A stretch of 64,000 nucleotides of DNA from assembly GCA_009733575.1 (NCBI GenBank), contig ML769503.1:1-64000 (forward strand). Reading direction: 5' to 3'. This document shows, one piece after another, positions 32,443 through 44,020 of the stretch (position 1 is the stretch's first letter; each line of letters begins with the position of its first letter). A program made the translations under genes and the position numbers. This DNA comes from Gymnopus androsaceus JB14 (lineage: Eukaryota; Basidiomycota; Agaricomycetes; Agaricales; Omphalotaceae). The notes beneath the pieces were generated by a model. That model was not told where the DNA came from. It searched no databases and saw only the letters and a list, made by a program, of their open reading frames with translations.

Positions 32443-32961
32443 CATCAGCAAAAAGGGGTTAAACCTATGATGACCTAGGGAACCTAGGCTACCCTGGTCA
32501 CCCAGGAACTGTGGTACACCGGATTCGGGTACGGTTTTACCACGGGTTTTAGACTCTGTAAAACCTGGCGGTTTCTCAGGTACGGTATTATACCCTTACC
32601 TGCTGGGGTACGGTGCTGAAGGGTATGGGTACGGTTTGCCTCTGGGATACCCAGGGGTATACCCGTGTCAAACACTAGTCACCCTGGTCACCTTGGGTCT
32701 TCCAGGCTACCCCAGGCTACCTTAGGTTTCCTCAGGTTCCTCAGGTTAGCTCAGCTTTACTCAGGTTTGCTCAGGCTGCCTCAAATTCCCAAGGTTTATC
32801 CCTAAATCCTAGGCAACCTAGGTGACCTCAAAGAAACTGAGGCAGTCTAGGCAACCTAGTGACCTAGGAGACCTAGGTATCCTTAGGTTCCCTTAAGTCT
32901 CTTTAGGTCATTGTGGGTCGACCTAAAGTCAGCCCTGGGCCCAGACCATTTTTCCTGATGT
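32443..32961. mobile_element. CCTAGG palindromic element, copy 4, with nested insert
   Basis: Same family: left end CATCAGCAAAAAGGGGTTAA, right end CCCAGACCATTTTTCCTGATG. Repeated TCAGGTT/CTCAGG units fill 32700-32790. A GGTACGG-rich sequence at 32505-32677 interrupts the left arm. Confidence 0.6.
32505..32677. mobile_element. nested 173-bp insert, possibly hAT-like
   Basis: Flanks GTCACCCA (32497-32504) and GTCACCCT (32678-32685) look like an 8-bp target duplication with one mismatch. The right terminus reverse-complemented reads TAGTGTTTGACACGGGTATA, hAT-like; the left terminus (GGAACTGTGGTACACCGG) matches only partly. Inside are inverted GGGTACGG/CCGTACCC words. The host repeat also has GTCACC words, so the duplication could be coincidental. 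Confidence 0.4.
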
Positions 32962-33412
32962 AGATTACTGTAAACTACTGTAGACCACTGTATGTATGTG
33001 TGTGTGTGCATGTGAGAGAAAGAATCAAATTCCGCACATTGGGCCCTTTAAGGGCCCATGTTGTGCTGCTGGTGGCTCCCTAATGATACATGCATGTGTA
33101 CTATGTAGTGTAGCGACTAATGGTATGTAAATCCAAAAGCAGAAGACCTTGAAGGGCCCTCATGTCCCCTCACCTCAGCCCAGCCTATCCAACACCATTT
33201 TTGGTGCTTGTTGTCAGTGAAGTAAGCTAATTGTTGTGGTGGAGACTATGTGAGATTTGGGATTGGGTATGAGCTTTGTATGGGAAGAAACTGGTTTGTA
33301 AAAAAAGGAATATGGTCTGACTGACTGAGGCTGTGTAATCAATAGTGGGGGTAACCAGGGTGGTGTGTGTGGGTTGGGAGGGTGTTGGCAAATGAGGGTA
33401 AGAGTGTTGGGA
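32962..33412. other. stretch with a short TG microsatellite
   Basis: A (TG)n run sits at about 32992-33012. The rest has only short frames. Confidence 0.4.
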
Positions 33413-33774
33413 CATCAGGAAAAATGGTCTGGGCCAAGGATAGCCTAGGTAACCTAAGTCCTCTAGGTTACAGGGGCTGGACTTGGGATGGCCTAGGCAG
33501 CCTAGGTCTCCTAGGTTACCTAGGACTATCTCAGGCTACCTGAGGTTTCCCCAGGGTTCTTCCAGGTTTCCTCAGGTTTTCTCAGGTTTCTCAGGTTTTC
33601 TCAGGTTTTCTTGGGTTTTCTCAGGTGACTCAGGTTGTCAAAAGTCCACCCCCTAATTCCTAGGTCATCCTAAAGGAACCTAGGCAACCTAGGTGGCCTA
33701 GGTGGCCTAGGTGTCTTTGAGTTACCTTGAGGTTAACTTCAGGCCATCCAAGGCCCAAACAGTTTTTCCTGATG
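33413..33774. mobile_element. CCTAGG palindromic element, copy 5
   Basis: Starts CATCAGGAAAAATGGTCTGG and ends CAGTTTTTCCTGATG. Centre carries about eight TTTCTCAGG-type units in a row (33560-33640), again with a period near 9-10 bp, and the outer arms alternate CCTAGG and AGGCCTAGG words. Confidence 0.65.
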
Positions 33775-34106
33775 GATGAGTCTTTACAGCAACTAGGACA
33801 GGTGTGTGTAGTTAGCAACTGAATATAATGCAAAATGAAAACCTCCCTCCAAGTCAGAGGTGGGGAGAAGTGTCTGTGAAACACCCCCCCACCCCCCCCT
33901 TGCTAGCCCAGGGCTGCCATCTCCTGTCCATTGCCCTGCCCCGGGTGACATTGTGGGGGTTCATTTGCCTGTGGTGGGTTGCCTAGGAGTCATTTCGTGG
34001 CTTTGACATATTTGAGAACTGCTGAAATATGACCAGATTGTGGATGTGAGTTGGGTCTCTGAGTGTTTTCCTCTGAGCAGTGAGTTTCTGGCATGTGGAC
34101 ATTTCA
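33775..34106. other. stretch without recognisable gene
   Basis: A C-run at 33884-33898 is the only notable feature. Short frames only. Confidence 0.4.
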
Positions 34107-34735
34107 GGCTGCCCCAATTTATATCTTCTTAGATAGACCAAAGTGTGACAATCCACTATCTAATATGAAGTAAATCCACAGGAATTCCAGGGGCCCAGCC
34201 GGGAATCCATGGGGTGACAGGTATCACACTAAAATATAGTAGTGCACAGAGTCCATGGAATCCAGGCATTGCATGGAATCCAGGCATTGCATGGAATCCA
34301 GGCATTGCATGGAATCCAGGCATTGCATGGACTAGTACTACAGACTAGTATCTTCATTAGTTCATGGAATCCATGGACTACTAAATGTACTAGTTCATGG
34401 ATTCCATAGACTAGCATATTCATTAGTTCATGGAAGTGTTCATCAATTCTGAAATTTTTGACCAAAAAAAATACAAAAGAAATCTGAAAAATCAAGAAAA
34501 AATTAAAATCGCAGTCACATTTTTTCAAGGATGACACATGACTGAATTCTTGATTGAAATGTTACAGTAGTATATTTTGTAGTCCATGGAGTCCATGCAC
34601 TAGTATATTTTGTAGTCCATGGAATCCATGCACTACTATATTTTGTAGTTCATGGATTCCGTAGACTAAGTACTCTATTTTGTAGTCCATGGAATCCATG
34701 CACTAGTATATCTTGTAGTCCATGGAATTTGCCAG
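34107..34735 (+). repeat. second minisatellite locus
   Basis: The lead-in (CAGGCTGCCCCAATTTATAT, then TCCACTATCTAATATGAAGT) is the same as at 29482. It is followed by four 18-bp units AATCCAGGCATTGCATGG (34258-34331) and then about four 33-bp units around TTTTGTAGTCCATGGAATCC. So one ancestral sequence has expanded differently at two places 4.6 kb apart. Confidence 0.75.
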
Positions 34736-35176
34736 TGAAGTCAAGCACGGTCCTCTTGCACTTATTGACAAGAGCGTGTCGGGGCATGTGGCTCATTTCC
34801 TGGTGTCTCCCTATACTTCCCAGTTTCCCAAAGCCCTCTACTGAACCCTGGACTAGATTCTAGACTATATTCTGGACCTTGGACTGGATTCAGATACTTG
34901 GACTCAGGTTTTGGACTTGGACTTGGACTTGGACTTGGACTTGGACTCTTAAGTTCCCATTTGGTCTCCAGGATTAGAGGGGTGTCCCTAGGCTCTCAGG
35001 GGAATAGGGGACTTTTCCAGATGAAGGTTGTGGCAGATGGAGTGTTAAGCACTGAGCATATAAGCTGGGTACTCATGCAATAAATTAATCTTCACTGACC
35101 CAGTGGGATTCTGCAACTCAGAAAGGTATGTCAGTGAAGTATGGGGAGGAGGACAAACAGGCAGTCGTGGGTAGCA
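34736..35176. repeat. region with TTGGAC hexamer array
   Basis: TTGGAC is repeated about six times in tandem at 34913-34948 after several looser TGGACT words from 34850. In translation it gives a short Gly-Leu repeat, which is a by-product. No gene recognised. Confidence 0.55.
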
Positions 35177-35480
35177 AGAGTATGAGAGCTAGCCATGGCA
35201 TTGCACAGAAAGAAAAAATTTAAAAAACAATTGATTAGATACACTAATGGGGGATTTTGGTTCAAACACTCATCGCCAGGTATGTAATTTATCACACGTG
35301 TCTGAATTGGTGACCGAGAATACCGCTTTGCCATCAGGCGCATGTAATGCGGTGTTGTAATTTAATTATAGTACGTTGCCGCTGTCACATTGTAAATGAT
35401 GTGTTGACATTGATATTAATTACGATTGTAGTTATTTGTAAACAAATCCAATACCGTAGGTTGAGTTGCCACCCGCATCA
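35177..35480 (-). repeat. tRNA-derived (SINE-like) repeat, copy 2
   Basis: On the minus strand TGGCAAAGCGG (near 35323-35333) resembles box A, and AGTGTTTGAACCAAAATCC (near 35250-35269) a degenerate box B. The whole stretch aligns with 13325-13620. No intact tRNA fold is visible. Confidence 0.5.
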
Positions 35481-36290
35481 ACCGCAGATTTACCCAGATG
35501 CTGGACACTCCCTGTAAAACGGAAGTAAAACTTGGCTGAGACTTTAAGCACCCCCGATAAAGCTAATCTATCATTTGATTAGCCATATATACTTTGTTAA
35601 CACTTCCTAATTGGTGCTACAGTGTGCACCGCCTTGACGGATCTTCTACGTTCCACCCACCGTAGCACCGATAGGAAGGCGTTAGCGGAATATAACGGGA
35701 AGGCAAAATGTCTGCGCCAAATTTTGCCTCCGTTTTGCCAAGCTAAAACTATGCTACAATTTCGTAAACAGCTGGAATGTATCTCTATCCTTGTTTTGGG
35801 TTCATGAACAATTAGCCACCTGTTGATCTTCTCTATCCTTTTTTCCGGTTCATGATCATCTAGCCACCTGTTGATCATCTCGTCCTCCTCCCTCCTGAGC
35901 AGCTCCCATCTGACAGATGGTACTTCAATCTCTCGCTCCACCCAGATATGAGGCAGTTTAATGCACGCTCTTCATCAACTCAATAGAATGTGTTCCCCTT
36001 CAAGTTTCAACACCTTAAAATCATCAAGAGGGGGTATGTGTTTAGGTGCCGTGGGTTTCTGATGATCCATGGTCTTTACAATCTGGAATCTGGATCGCAA
36101 CACTAAAGCTATACATATTACATGTAAGACAGTATATAAGTACACCTTCATTGAAAGAAAAGCCTTCACATTTCCTCCATGTCATCCCCCATATCCGACT
36201 CTGACTTTTTTGATGATATTCTGCAAGAAAAATTTCTCTGGGCCATAATACCATGTATAGTGAATGAAAGAAACCATATTTCATAATTCT
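35481..36290 (-). other. possible minus-strand gene fragment with internal repeat
   Basis: A 114-residue minus frame (35597-35941) contains a duplicated motif, EMINRWLDDHEPEKRIE then KINRWLIVHEPKTRIE, encoded by two about 57-bp DNA units. A related DNA block (GTTTCGGGTTCGTGATAAC, CTGTTGATCTTCTT) is present at 38459-38505. The duplication may simply be a DNA repeat read as protein. A second frame (36042-36284) has no domain. Confidence 0.3.
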
Positions 36291-36299
36291 ACATTCTCA

Positions 36300-37945
36300 C
36301 TAACTTACTTTGTTCTATGTTTGGATTTCAGATTGAAATATTTTTATATGGTGAGACCTTTACTGACTTGCTGTATAGCTTTAAGGGTTTACCAGAGGAA
36401 ATAAACAGGCATTTTTGTGGTGCTATTTTGTATCAGCATATAAATTTTTAAACACAGGTTTACACCTGATAAATTGTATATCGTTGCAACTGTTCTCTTC
36501 TTCATATTGGCCACTATATCTGTTGCACTTGATTTAACTTACAGATGTCTGGCAATGCTGGCTTTGATTAATTTCACTATGGTAGAGGTCGCAAACATAC
36601 GAGGTGGTCTTTCTCAGTCTGCAAGCATGATTGCACTTGAGCCTGCTCCTCATTATATCTTTCCTCTTGCTGGGTACTTCTATATATAAAACACTTAAAA
36701 TACTGCCACTTACTAAATTTATCTAGCTTGCTAGGGGATATCATGCTGGTAAGCACTAAGACCTTGCGAAATTCTGATTACTTGCCCCCATAATCAATCA
36801 ATAGATGTACCGATGTTATCGTTTATGGAATTCAAGGAAGCGTGTTATTATTCTCCCTGGAGTAGGTCTTCTAGCAACCATTGGTGAGTTCTTAATGTTA
36901 AAACGAGGTTGGCTTCACTTATCTCTATTTTTTTGAAGTCACCGTGATAGTCCTCCAAGTGTATGTTCAAAAAAACCAAAACGTGAAGTTCTGGGGGCTT
37001 TTCTGGGAACTGGCGCCCAGGGCTTTCCCTTAATTTACGCCGTCTTCAACATATATATCATCATAACGTTCATACAAAACATTATTTTAACAGGAATGAT
37101 AGGTCAGTCAAATATTAAAAATTAGAAGATGGCTTTGATAACAGAATTTTTATATTGCAGCTGGAAGAGTTTGGTGGTTAAATTACAAGATACAGAAAAC
37201 ATTCCAATTGGCTGACCAAACAGCTAAAAATTCTTCCCAAAATCTTCTTGGGCCTATGTATGTCTGATGTTATGACTCATAATTGCCCCTTTGACATTAA
37301 TCTTGCTTCATTTCATTGTTATTGCCAGCCTGGAATCGGGGGCCCTTACACCAATATTTCTCCTATTGTGGATGGCTTTAAACTTCAGTTCATTATCCTC
37401 CCTCTTTATGAGTTTCTGGGCGAACTTGATAACTCTAACAGAAATTGTGACAAGTAGTCTCCTGCTTATATACAGCTGTAATTTTATGCCTGTGGTTCTC
37501 ATATTCCATTTTACAGGGCATAGCATCCACATTGATCATTGTGCGCATTGGGCTTGGGGTTGATGCTCTTGCTTCTCAGTATCATTCCAGTACGACTTCA
37601 CATGTGGATCTGGAAACCACGATCATGGCAGTTCAGAATTGCCTGTAGAACCTCTCACCGACAATCCACCTATGATCAGTGTCCCAGTCCTACCAGCTGA
37701 CATGAGTAATGAAACAATGCAACCTTTCATGCTCAAATATCAACATCATGGTCAGAATTCCCTGGAAAACAATGTCTACACTAGATTATCTCCAGAGGAT
37801 ATTGGATTTAGCATGCAGGGAGAAACTAGGAGTGGATTGATTCAACATTTTCAGCTCAAGTATGAGCAGGATCAAGTGGAAAATGTTTCTGGATGTTCGG
37901 CCCCTCCACTGGCAGGACATAATAATTTGCATATGGGGTAATCCA
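36300..37945 (+). pseudogene. degenerate seven-TM protein of a second Agaricomycete family
   Basis: Exons can be followed by conserved blocks: ATVLFFILATISVALDLTYR (36485), LLGDIMLMYRCYRLWNSRKR across an intron ending 36804, VIILPGVGLLATI, FNIYIIITFIQNIILTGMI, AGRVWWLNYKIQ, LESGALTPIFLLLWMALNF, and GIASTLIIVRIGLGVD. The order (LLGD..L.YRCY..W..R, then R.WW, then LESGAL, then G...TLIIVRIGLG) is that of a large uncharacterised seven-TM family I know from Agaricomycetes. Around 37018 the frame shifts by one base inside one exon, upstream exons contain stops, and the tail (37639-37941) is in yet another frame. So it is probably a pseudogene or carries assembly errors. It is not a close relative of the 25127-26375 protein. 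Confidence 0.6.
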
Positions 37946-40157
37946 TCTCTTCCAGCTGAAATATGCAAATGATCAGACTCTTATCCAACCACTACCTCGT
38001 GTTATTTATCCCAGTAATGGTGATCAGTCGAAACCAAGCCAAATCATTAATTGATGATCACTCGGAGTTAGCTACTACTTTTTATGTGGACCTAGAAGCT
38101 ACTTATGGAGCTCGTGTTATCAGTAATGAATTTGTTGATAACTATTCCATTCACGGTTACGTGAAGATGATAATTTATATTCCAGCTATGGTCACTCAAT
38201 CCTCCCAAGCCCTTGTTCAAAAAATCGTTCCTTTGTGTTTCCAAGGTTGATCTTACAAGCCAGTGGTATCAAGGTTCAAGTCAACATCAGCGCTAATTGT
38301 TTTCTTCCCACAACCATTCTTGATCGAACCCTTTCGTTCGCTGGCTTGAATCTAACTAGTTTCACCGGATAATTCCAATTGGGATAAAAGCTGTGTAACA
38401 TGATAGTCACCGGAACCTGGCTAGGTCAGTTACCAGTGTACTTTGAATGCAACTTGTTTCGGGTTCGTGATAACTTAGCCTTCTGTTGATCTTCTTGGTG
38501 GCTACCAAATTACCTTGGATTTTCAAACTCCGCTACCTTATTGCTACCTTAGCCTGGCCAAGTTAACTTAAAGTACCTTTAAGTTCCCCAAGTTAACTTG
38601 GATATCATTGTATATGACTGTTAAAGGCTATCCAATGTGCTATAGACACTCCTAGACGCTCTTCAAGCATATGGGGCAAGATTTAAGGCAGCTTCCTACT
38701 GCCAGTGGACAGATGGAACATTGAGTCCCTCATTTTTACATATTTGCCAGTCTGTGACCCCATATAAAACACCAGAACTGACTGGAAATGTTTAATCAGT
38801 TGTATGAGGCTTCATTGGCATGGCAGTAATCATAAAACTGTTCATAAGTCATGGATCTTGTCTCAACAACAATATGTACTTAATTACGATGTAATTAGCC
38901 AGCAATTAGCATGAGCAGCAACTGTGATGTATTTGGAGATAGCCTGGAGCCTGTTACACACAACTAAAGATATGTTTCATAAATTACAAGTCCATATTTA
39001 ATGCATTTCAAAGTTGCAAATAGTATTTTTAAGTTCGAATAAGGTACTATAGGGTATAGGTCACTTGGCCACCCCCCACTACTCGGCCAATCAATTGTTA
39101 CAGCGTTATACAGCACTTGGGATGGTCTAGGAGTGCTTCCATACTGTAGAGCAATGTAATACGACACTCTGAACAAGTGGTAGCAGCAAACAAGTGAGCC
39201 TGGGAGTAGTGGCTGATCCGATACCGGTAGAAGATGCCGTAAAAACGTGATTTGTTAAGGGTTCACACCAACAGATGCCCGTATAGCGTGAGCAATGAAT
39301 GTTCTGCTGCCCCTGCAAAGTTCTCAAAATGTCCTCTGGCTACATGAAACCTTGCTAGAAGCTCTTCTTCCCCACTAAACCTGGATAACACTCATTACTT
39401 GATCTTCTTTGGCTGTCATTTCACCTGAAATCTGGCTGAACTGTCCTGGAACTTTCAACCTATAACTTTGTGAGGGGCGCGACATCCATGCTGTAACTCA
39501 ACAAACCTTTCAAGGCATACCTTATTGTCTAATACCTGATATACAACTAATTTTAACTATTTATTTATGCTCTCAGTGCTGTCTTCAAATTTTGGGTCAC
39601 TGAAGCGGATGACAGGATGCGTGCCAGTTCACAGGAAGTAATGAACATTTTGGTTATGCAAAAGGACTCTCGTATGTTGTTAGACCCTTTTCACTCGCTC
39701 TTCTATCTGACTTGAATGTGTTCAAAGCCATGCAAGTTGTTGAACCTGTTGTTGCTACTCTGAATCTACTCAGAATCTGCTTCTTGCAATTTTCCTCATA
39801 TTCAGCTCAACATAACTCGATTGCTTCTCAAATACCTCACATATATTATGATTATACCATACCTGTTATTGCTATGACTTGAATGTATGTGTTTCGTTGT
39901 ACAGATCTCTCGCAACCATGATATATTACCGTTACTTTTTAAGCTATGCATGTCCCAGCTATTCCTCACTGCCAAGTCTAGGAAACTCTTTGCTACATTT
40001 ACATCCTGTCTACATGTCTTCCTATTTTCAAGTACTTGACCACCGCATTTCATTACTTTTGCTTGCATGTACAGCACTAATGAATGATTCTCAAGTTTGT
40101 AGTTTTGCCATTCAGGAGGGCACAGGAAGGCAGCATATGGTTTTACCAGTCAGTTAT
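37946..40157. other. long stretch without assured gene
   Basis: Several short frames (37963-38250 plus, 39879-40172 plus, 38964-39176 minus) lack domains and intron support. The block at 38459-38505 resembles 35790-35840. TTAACTTGG/CCAAGTTAAC words form a small inverted repeat near 38562-38605. Nothing else is recognised. Confidence 0.35.
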
Positions 40158-40422
40158 GTGATTTTCCTATAGACTAGATGAGTACAACGAGGGCTATAGG
40201 TAAAGTCAGTAACATATGAGAAATCGTAGGTAAGATGCTTACCCTCAGTCGTGATGATGGAACTGAGGGAAGCGGGGAGTTGACGTGCCAAGGTTCATAT
40301 AGTACGGGAAAATGGTCACGTTGGGAAACAAATAAACAATTACCAAATAAGAACATAGAACCGGAAAAGGAAAACCAAACCAAACATATGGCACCACACT
40401 AAATGCCCGTCAACATTTAACA
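40158..40422 (-). repeat. candidate 3' LTR of the copia element
   Basis: Minus-strand CAGGGGGAG (40423-40431) is a good polypurine tract, immediately followed by TGTTAAATGTTGACGGGC, which looks like an LTR start (TG). The other boundary is guessed from a TGTGATTTTC word at 40158 (ACA end on the minus strand). No second LTR was found on the other side, so length is uncertain. Confidence 0.4.
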
Positions 40423-41079
40423 CTCCCCCTGGCGTTGTTATACCACCAATCCAATATTTTGAGAAGACGCCACCAGGTATGCGGATACCTGTCCTTCCTT
40501 GACAGCATCCCGAATAAAGAAGTAACAGATGTCAATGTGTTTTGCCAAATCATGCCCCTTTGTCATCTCCAACAATGCAATTGCTCCTAGGTTATCAACC
40601 AGCAAGCCCATCGGACCTCCCATATCCAAGTCCACTTCTTGCAGCCAACTTGCCATCCAGATAGCCTGCTGAACGCACTTCACTAACGCAATGTATTCCG
40701 ATTCCGTCAACAATAAAGATACCAGGTTCTGCTTCTTCGAGGCCCATGCTACAGGACAACCATTCATCAAGAAGATATATCCAGAAGTTGACTGACACAT
40801 AGCCTTACAGCCAGCCCAATCTGCATCCGAGTAGCCCACCATTGTTACTTTCCTATCCACGCAAGGCTTGTATTTCACTCCATAGTGGACTGTCATTAGA
40901 ACGTAATGGCATAATTTGATGAGAAGGTCCCAATCTTCAGGAAACGGTTTGTTTTGAACCGTCGCAAGGTTCAAACATGCGAAGCTAATGTCCGGTCTGC
41001 TGCACCCACCCCCCCATTGGCAGCAGCCCAGCAATCCTCAGCATGGCTTGTTGCTCATGAACGCTTCATCTTCCTTCGA

Positions 41080-41544
41080 TAGTGTGTGGTTCGGGTATGC
41101 CAGGTATGCCGGGTTTCCGGGTTGGGTCCAGCTCTGTGGACCCAAGACCCGGCAATATACCCGGATCTATTTAGGGACAAGAATACCTATGTTTTATAAG
41201 GTACATTACAAGACATATTTACCTGTTAAATTAATTAAGAAAACTCTTAAATTTCTGTTAGAAACACTCCCAGGCACTTATGGGTGCTTAAACACACTGA
41301 AGGCCATGATGTCATGGCATTTTGGCTCAAAGTGCAATGACATCATGGCCTGCAATCTGTTCTGACTATATAAATATGACAAAAGTCATAATATATATAG
41401 TATTTAAGTGTTTATACTACCTCGGAAAACCCAGAACCTGGACCCGGCATCAAACCCGTACCTGACCTACCGGGTCCGGGTTGAGTGCCGGGTCCGGGTT
41501 GGGTTGGCATTTTGGGAACCCGACCCGACCCAAGCCACACACTA
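41080..41544. mobile_element. non-autonomous hAT-type element inside copia
   Basis: A 465-bp element with ends TAGTGTGTGGTTCGGGT and, reverse-complemented from the right, TAGTGTGTGGCTTGGGT. Flanks TCCTTCGA (41072-41079) and TCCTTCAA (41545-41552) form an 8-bp target duplication with one mismatch. Subterminal parts are full of CGGGT/ACCCG words in both orientations. Removing it brings the copia frame back together (GKRLKD, then KEDEAFMSN), proof that it inserted into the retrotransposon. Confidence 0.75.
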
Positions 41545-43694
41545 TCCTTCAAACGCTTTCCTCTTGCAGGGATAGAGTAGCTGGGAGGAAATGGAGTGTA
41601 GAGTGGTTGAAGATCATCAAGAATACCAAAGTATTTGGAAGCTTTGAGGAAGAATGGGGCTTGCGTAACGCCAACTGAGCCATCTGGTAAGTAGTCAATT
41701 GTCGACCCAAGGAGCACATTCTTATCCTTGACATCCTTCAAATCCCAGATCCTGAACCCATGGATTGCATCCTCCGCTTCCTGTCTATCCATCAAAGCTG
41801 CAAAAATATTGTTGATATGTACAGATGCAATCATCCTACAACCAGATGCAGGGCCGTATCAAGAATGAATGCATGGGCCGGTGCGCGAGGACTTGAAGCT
41901 CAGCTTCTTGAACTGGTCCTCCAATTTGTTGTACCAGATATGACCCGCCTGTACCATCCCATATAAAGGTCTTTGCATCAGACAGACTTTTGCCTCCTCC
42001 CCTGTCTGAGCATGTACACTGGTGGATCCTTCGGTAAAGTTCCGTTCAAGTAAGCCAAAGAGAAATCCCACTGACTCATCTCTAGCCCTAGACCAACTGC
42101 GACCACCATAAGCATTGGAACCGGCTCCACATGCGCAACCATCGATCAACTCTTCTCGTAATCTACACCCGCAATCTTCATGTTGCCTCTAGCAACATAC
42201 CAAGCCTTTGTCTTCAAAACCTTTCCATCCCCATCAACCTTCAAATCGTAAACCCACATCCCCTCTAGTATCTGCACACCTTCTGGAGTGTCGACCAGCT
42301 TCCAAACCTCTCAGCCTCGGAGACCTTTTATCTCCGCTTCCATGGCTGGTCCCCACTTCTCAGGTTCACACATGGCCTCCCTGTATGAAGATGGAATAAC
42401 AATATCACTGCCCCCTTTCACAGTGCTAGCCAGAGCCAAAATGGTGTCTTCATTTTCCCTTCCTCCATGATGTTAACTGCCAGGACAGCAATATTCGCCC
42501 ACTCGAGGTCATCTGCTTTGGCACCCTCCTTGTCCCTCAAGTAGTTGATTGAGCGCAGAAGTGCAGGTGACAGGACGGACACTCGACTCAAACATGAAGG
42601 AGTTTCTGGAGGTGCTTCAGGAGCTTCCGCAATGCATTCTGGAGACCGCAGATGTTCTTCAACATCCCTGATAGGTTCCTGACCACCAAGCTCATCCTCA
42701 AAAGCCTCTTCATCCTCCATGGAACCCATTTCCACTTGTTGAGTCCTCCTCAGTGTCCCTTCTTTGAAAACCACATCCCTTACCAAATACACACTCTTCC
42801 TCTCTGGATCGTAAACTCTGTATCCTTGTGCACCGAGGTAACCAACCATAAATCTTCGCCACGCTTGACAACCTAGCTTTCCTTCTTTACAATTGAGATC
42901 CTTTACCCAAACTTTCGACCCCCACTTTTGTAAATGCGAGATGTCAAGAATCTCGGAATGTTTCCACTTTTGCCAAGGGACCTGACCAGGATGCCCCATG
43001 GTAGGAATAAAACCTCTAATATAACATTGAGCTGCAGCAGCCTCCACCCAGAACCTCTTGTCCAGCTCGGAATCCTCCAACATGGATGAAGTACCTTTGA
43101 TAATGGTATGGTTTGCTTGTTCAACCTGTCCATTTGCTGCTGACAAGTCCTTAGGAACATGCTCGATGATGATCCCCTTCTTGTTACAAAATTCCTCAAA
43201 CCACTTGTTTTTGAATTCCTGACCAAGGTCAATACAAAACACACGTACTTTCCTCCTGGTTTGGGTTTCAGCCATAGCGACAAAGATCTTCACCAATGAC
43301 AGGATCTTCGGAGCATCCTTCATAGCGGAGAAATAGGGAAAAGGGATTCTGGTACCATTGTCGCATGCCAGCATCATGTAGACAGCACCACCGAGACTGG
43401 TAGTTCTTGCTCTCTCCCACAAGTTGAGGCTAACCCGATCCAAAGGTTCTGTCAACAGTATAACCACAGCATCAAACTCCAGTGTGCATGGCACATTCAT
43501 TGACCAAGACTTCACACTAATTGCCACCACAGGTGGCTTCATATCAACGACATCCACCTCGTATAGGCGGTGACATGCCTTCTCAAAGGCCAACCTTCCA
43601 TCAACTACCACTTTGCCATCCTTATCTGCAACCGTTAACACACCACTCCCCCACATCCCTCTATATCCTAGAACATCCATTAGTGACAGCAAGT

Positions 43695-43781
43695 TCACAA
43701 TGGAGGATTGAACCCTCAGCCTGACTGATTTAAGATTATATAATCCCAAAAGCTAGCACCTTGTACCACTTCACCAAGTGA
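43695..43781 (-). repeat. tRNA-like sequence at the copia breakpoint
   Basis: Minus strand starts TCACTTGGTGAAGTGGTACA and ends GGGTTCAATCCTCCATTGTGA-like: box A (TGGTGAAGTGG), box B (GGTTCAATCC) and a 4-bp TCAC/GTGA outer stem are present over 87 nt. Probably a SINE head rather than a working tRNA, because the arms are imperfect and it lies within a chain of repeats. Confidence 0.5.
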
Positions 43782-44018
43782 CTGATACTAGCTCAACACA
43801 TTTAGTATCTTATATAAGGTATTGTGTAAATAAATAGTTAAGGGTAGGGTCAACACATTGTGTAATTAAATAGCCTGGTCCACACAGGTTAGGGATTAGG
43901 GGTTGGGGTTAGGGTAAGGGGTTGATTATATTTAATGGGGGTGTGGGGGCTTGCCCCCACTCATTAAAAAAATTAGTGGATGAGGACATATATTGTGCAA
44001 GTATTTATCTTTTAGCAT
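43782..44018 (+). repeat. telomere-like patch between tRNA-like sequences
   Basis: TTAGGGATTAGGGGTTGGGG and GTTAGGGTAAGGGG (43888-43924) form a degenerate telomere-like run, followed by a hairpin-like GGGGGCTTGCCCCC word at 43947. This is inserted sequence relative to copia. Confidence 0.45.
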
Positions 44019-44020
44019 AG

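Noticed and set aside
34898..35083. Short frame with Gly-Leu dipeptide repeat
   Set aside because: It is the translation of the TTGGAC hexamer array, not a gene.
39540..39700. Plus-strand exon-like text VFKFWVTEADDRMRASSQEV
   Set aside because: Looks slightly P450- or helix-like but no flanking exons or motifs confirm it.
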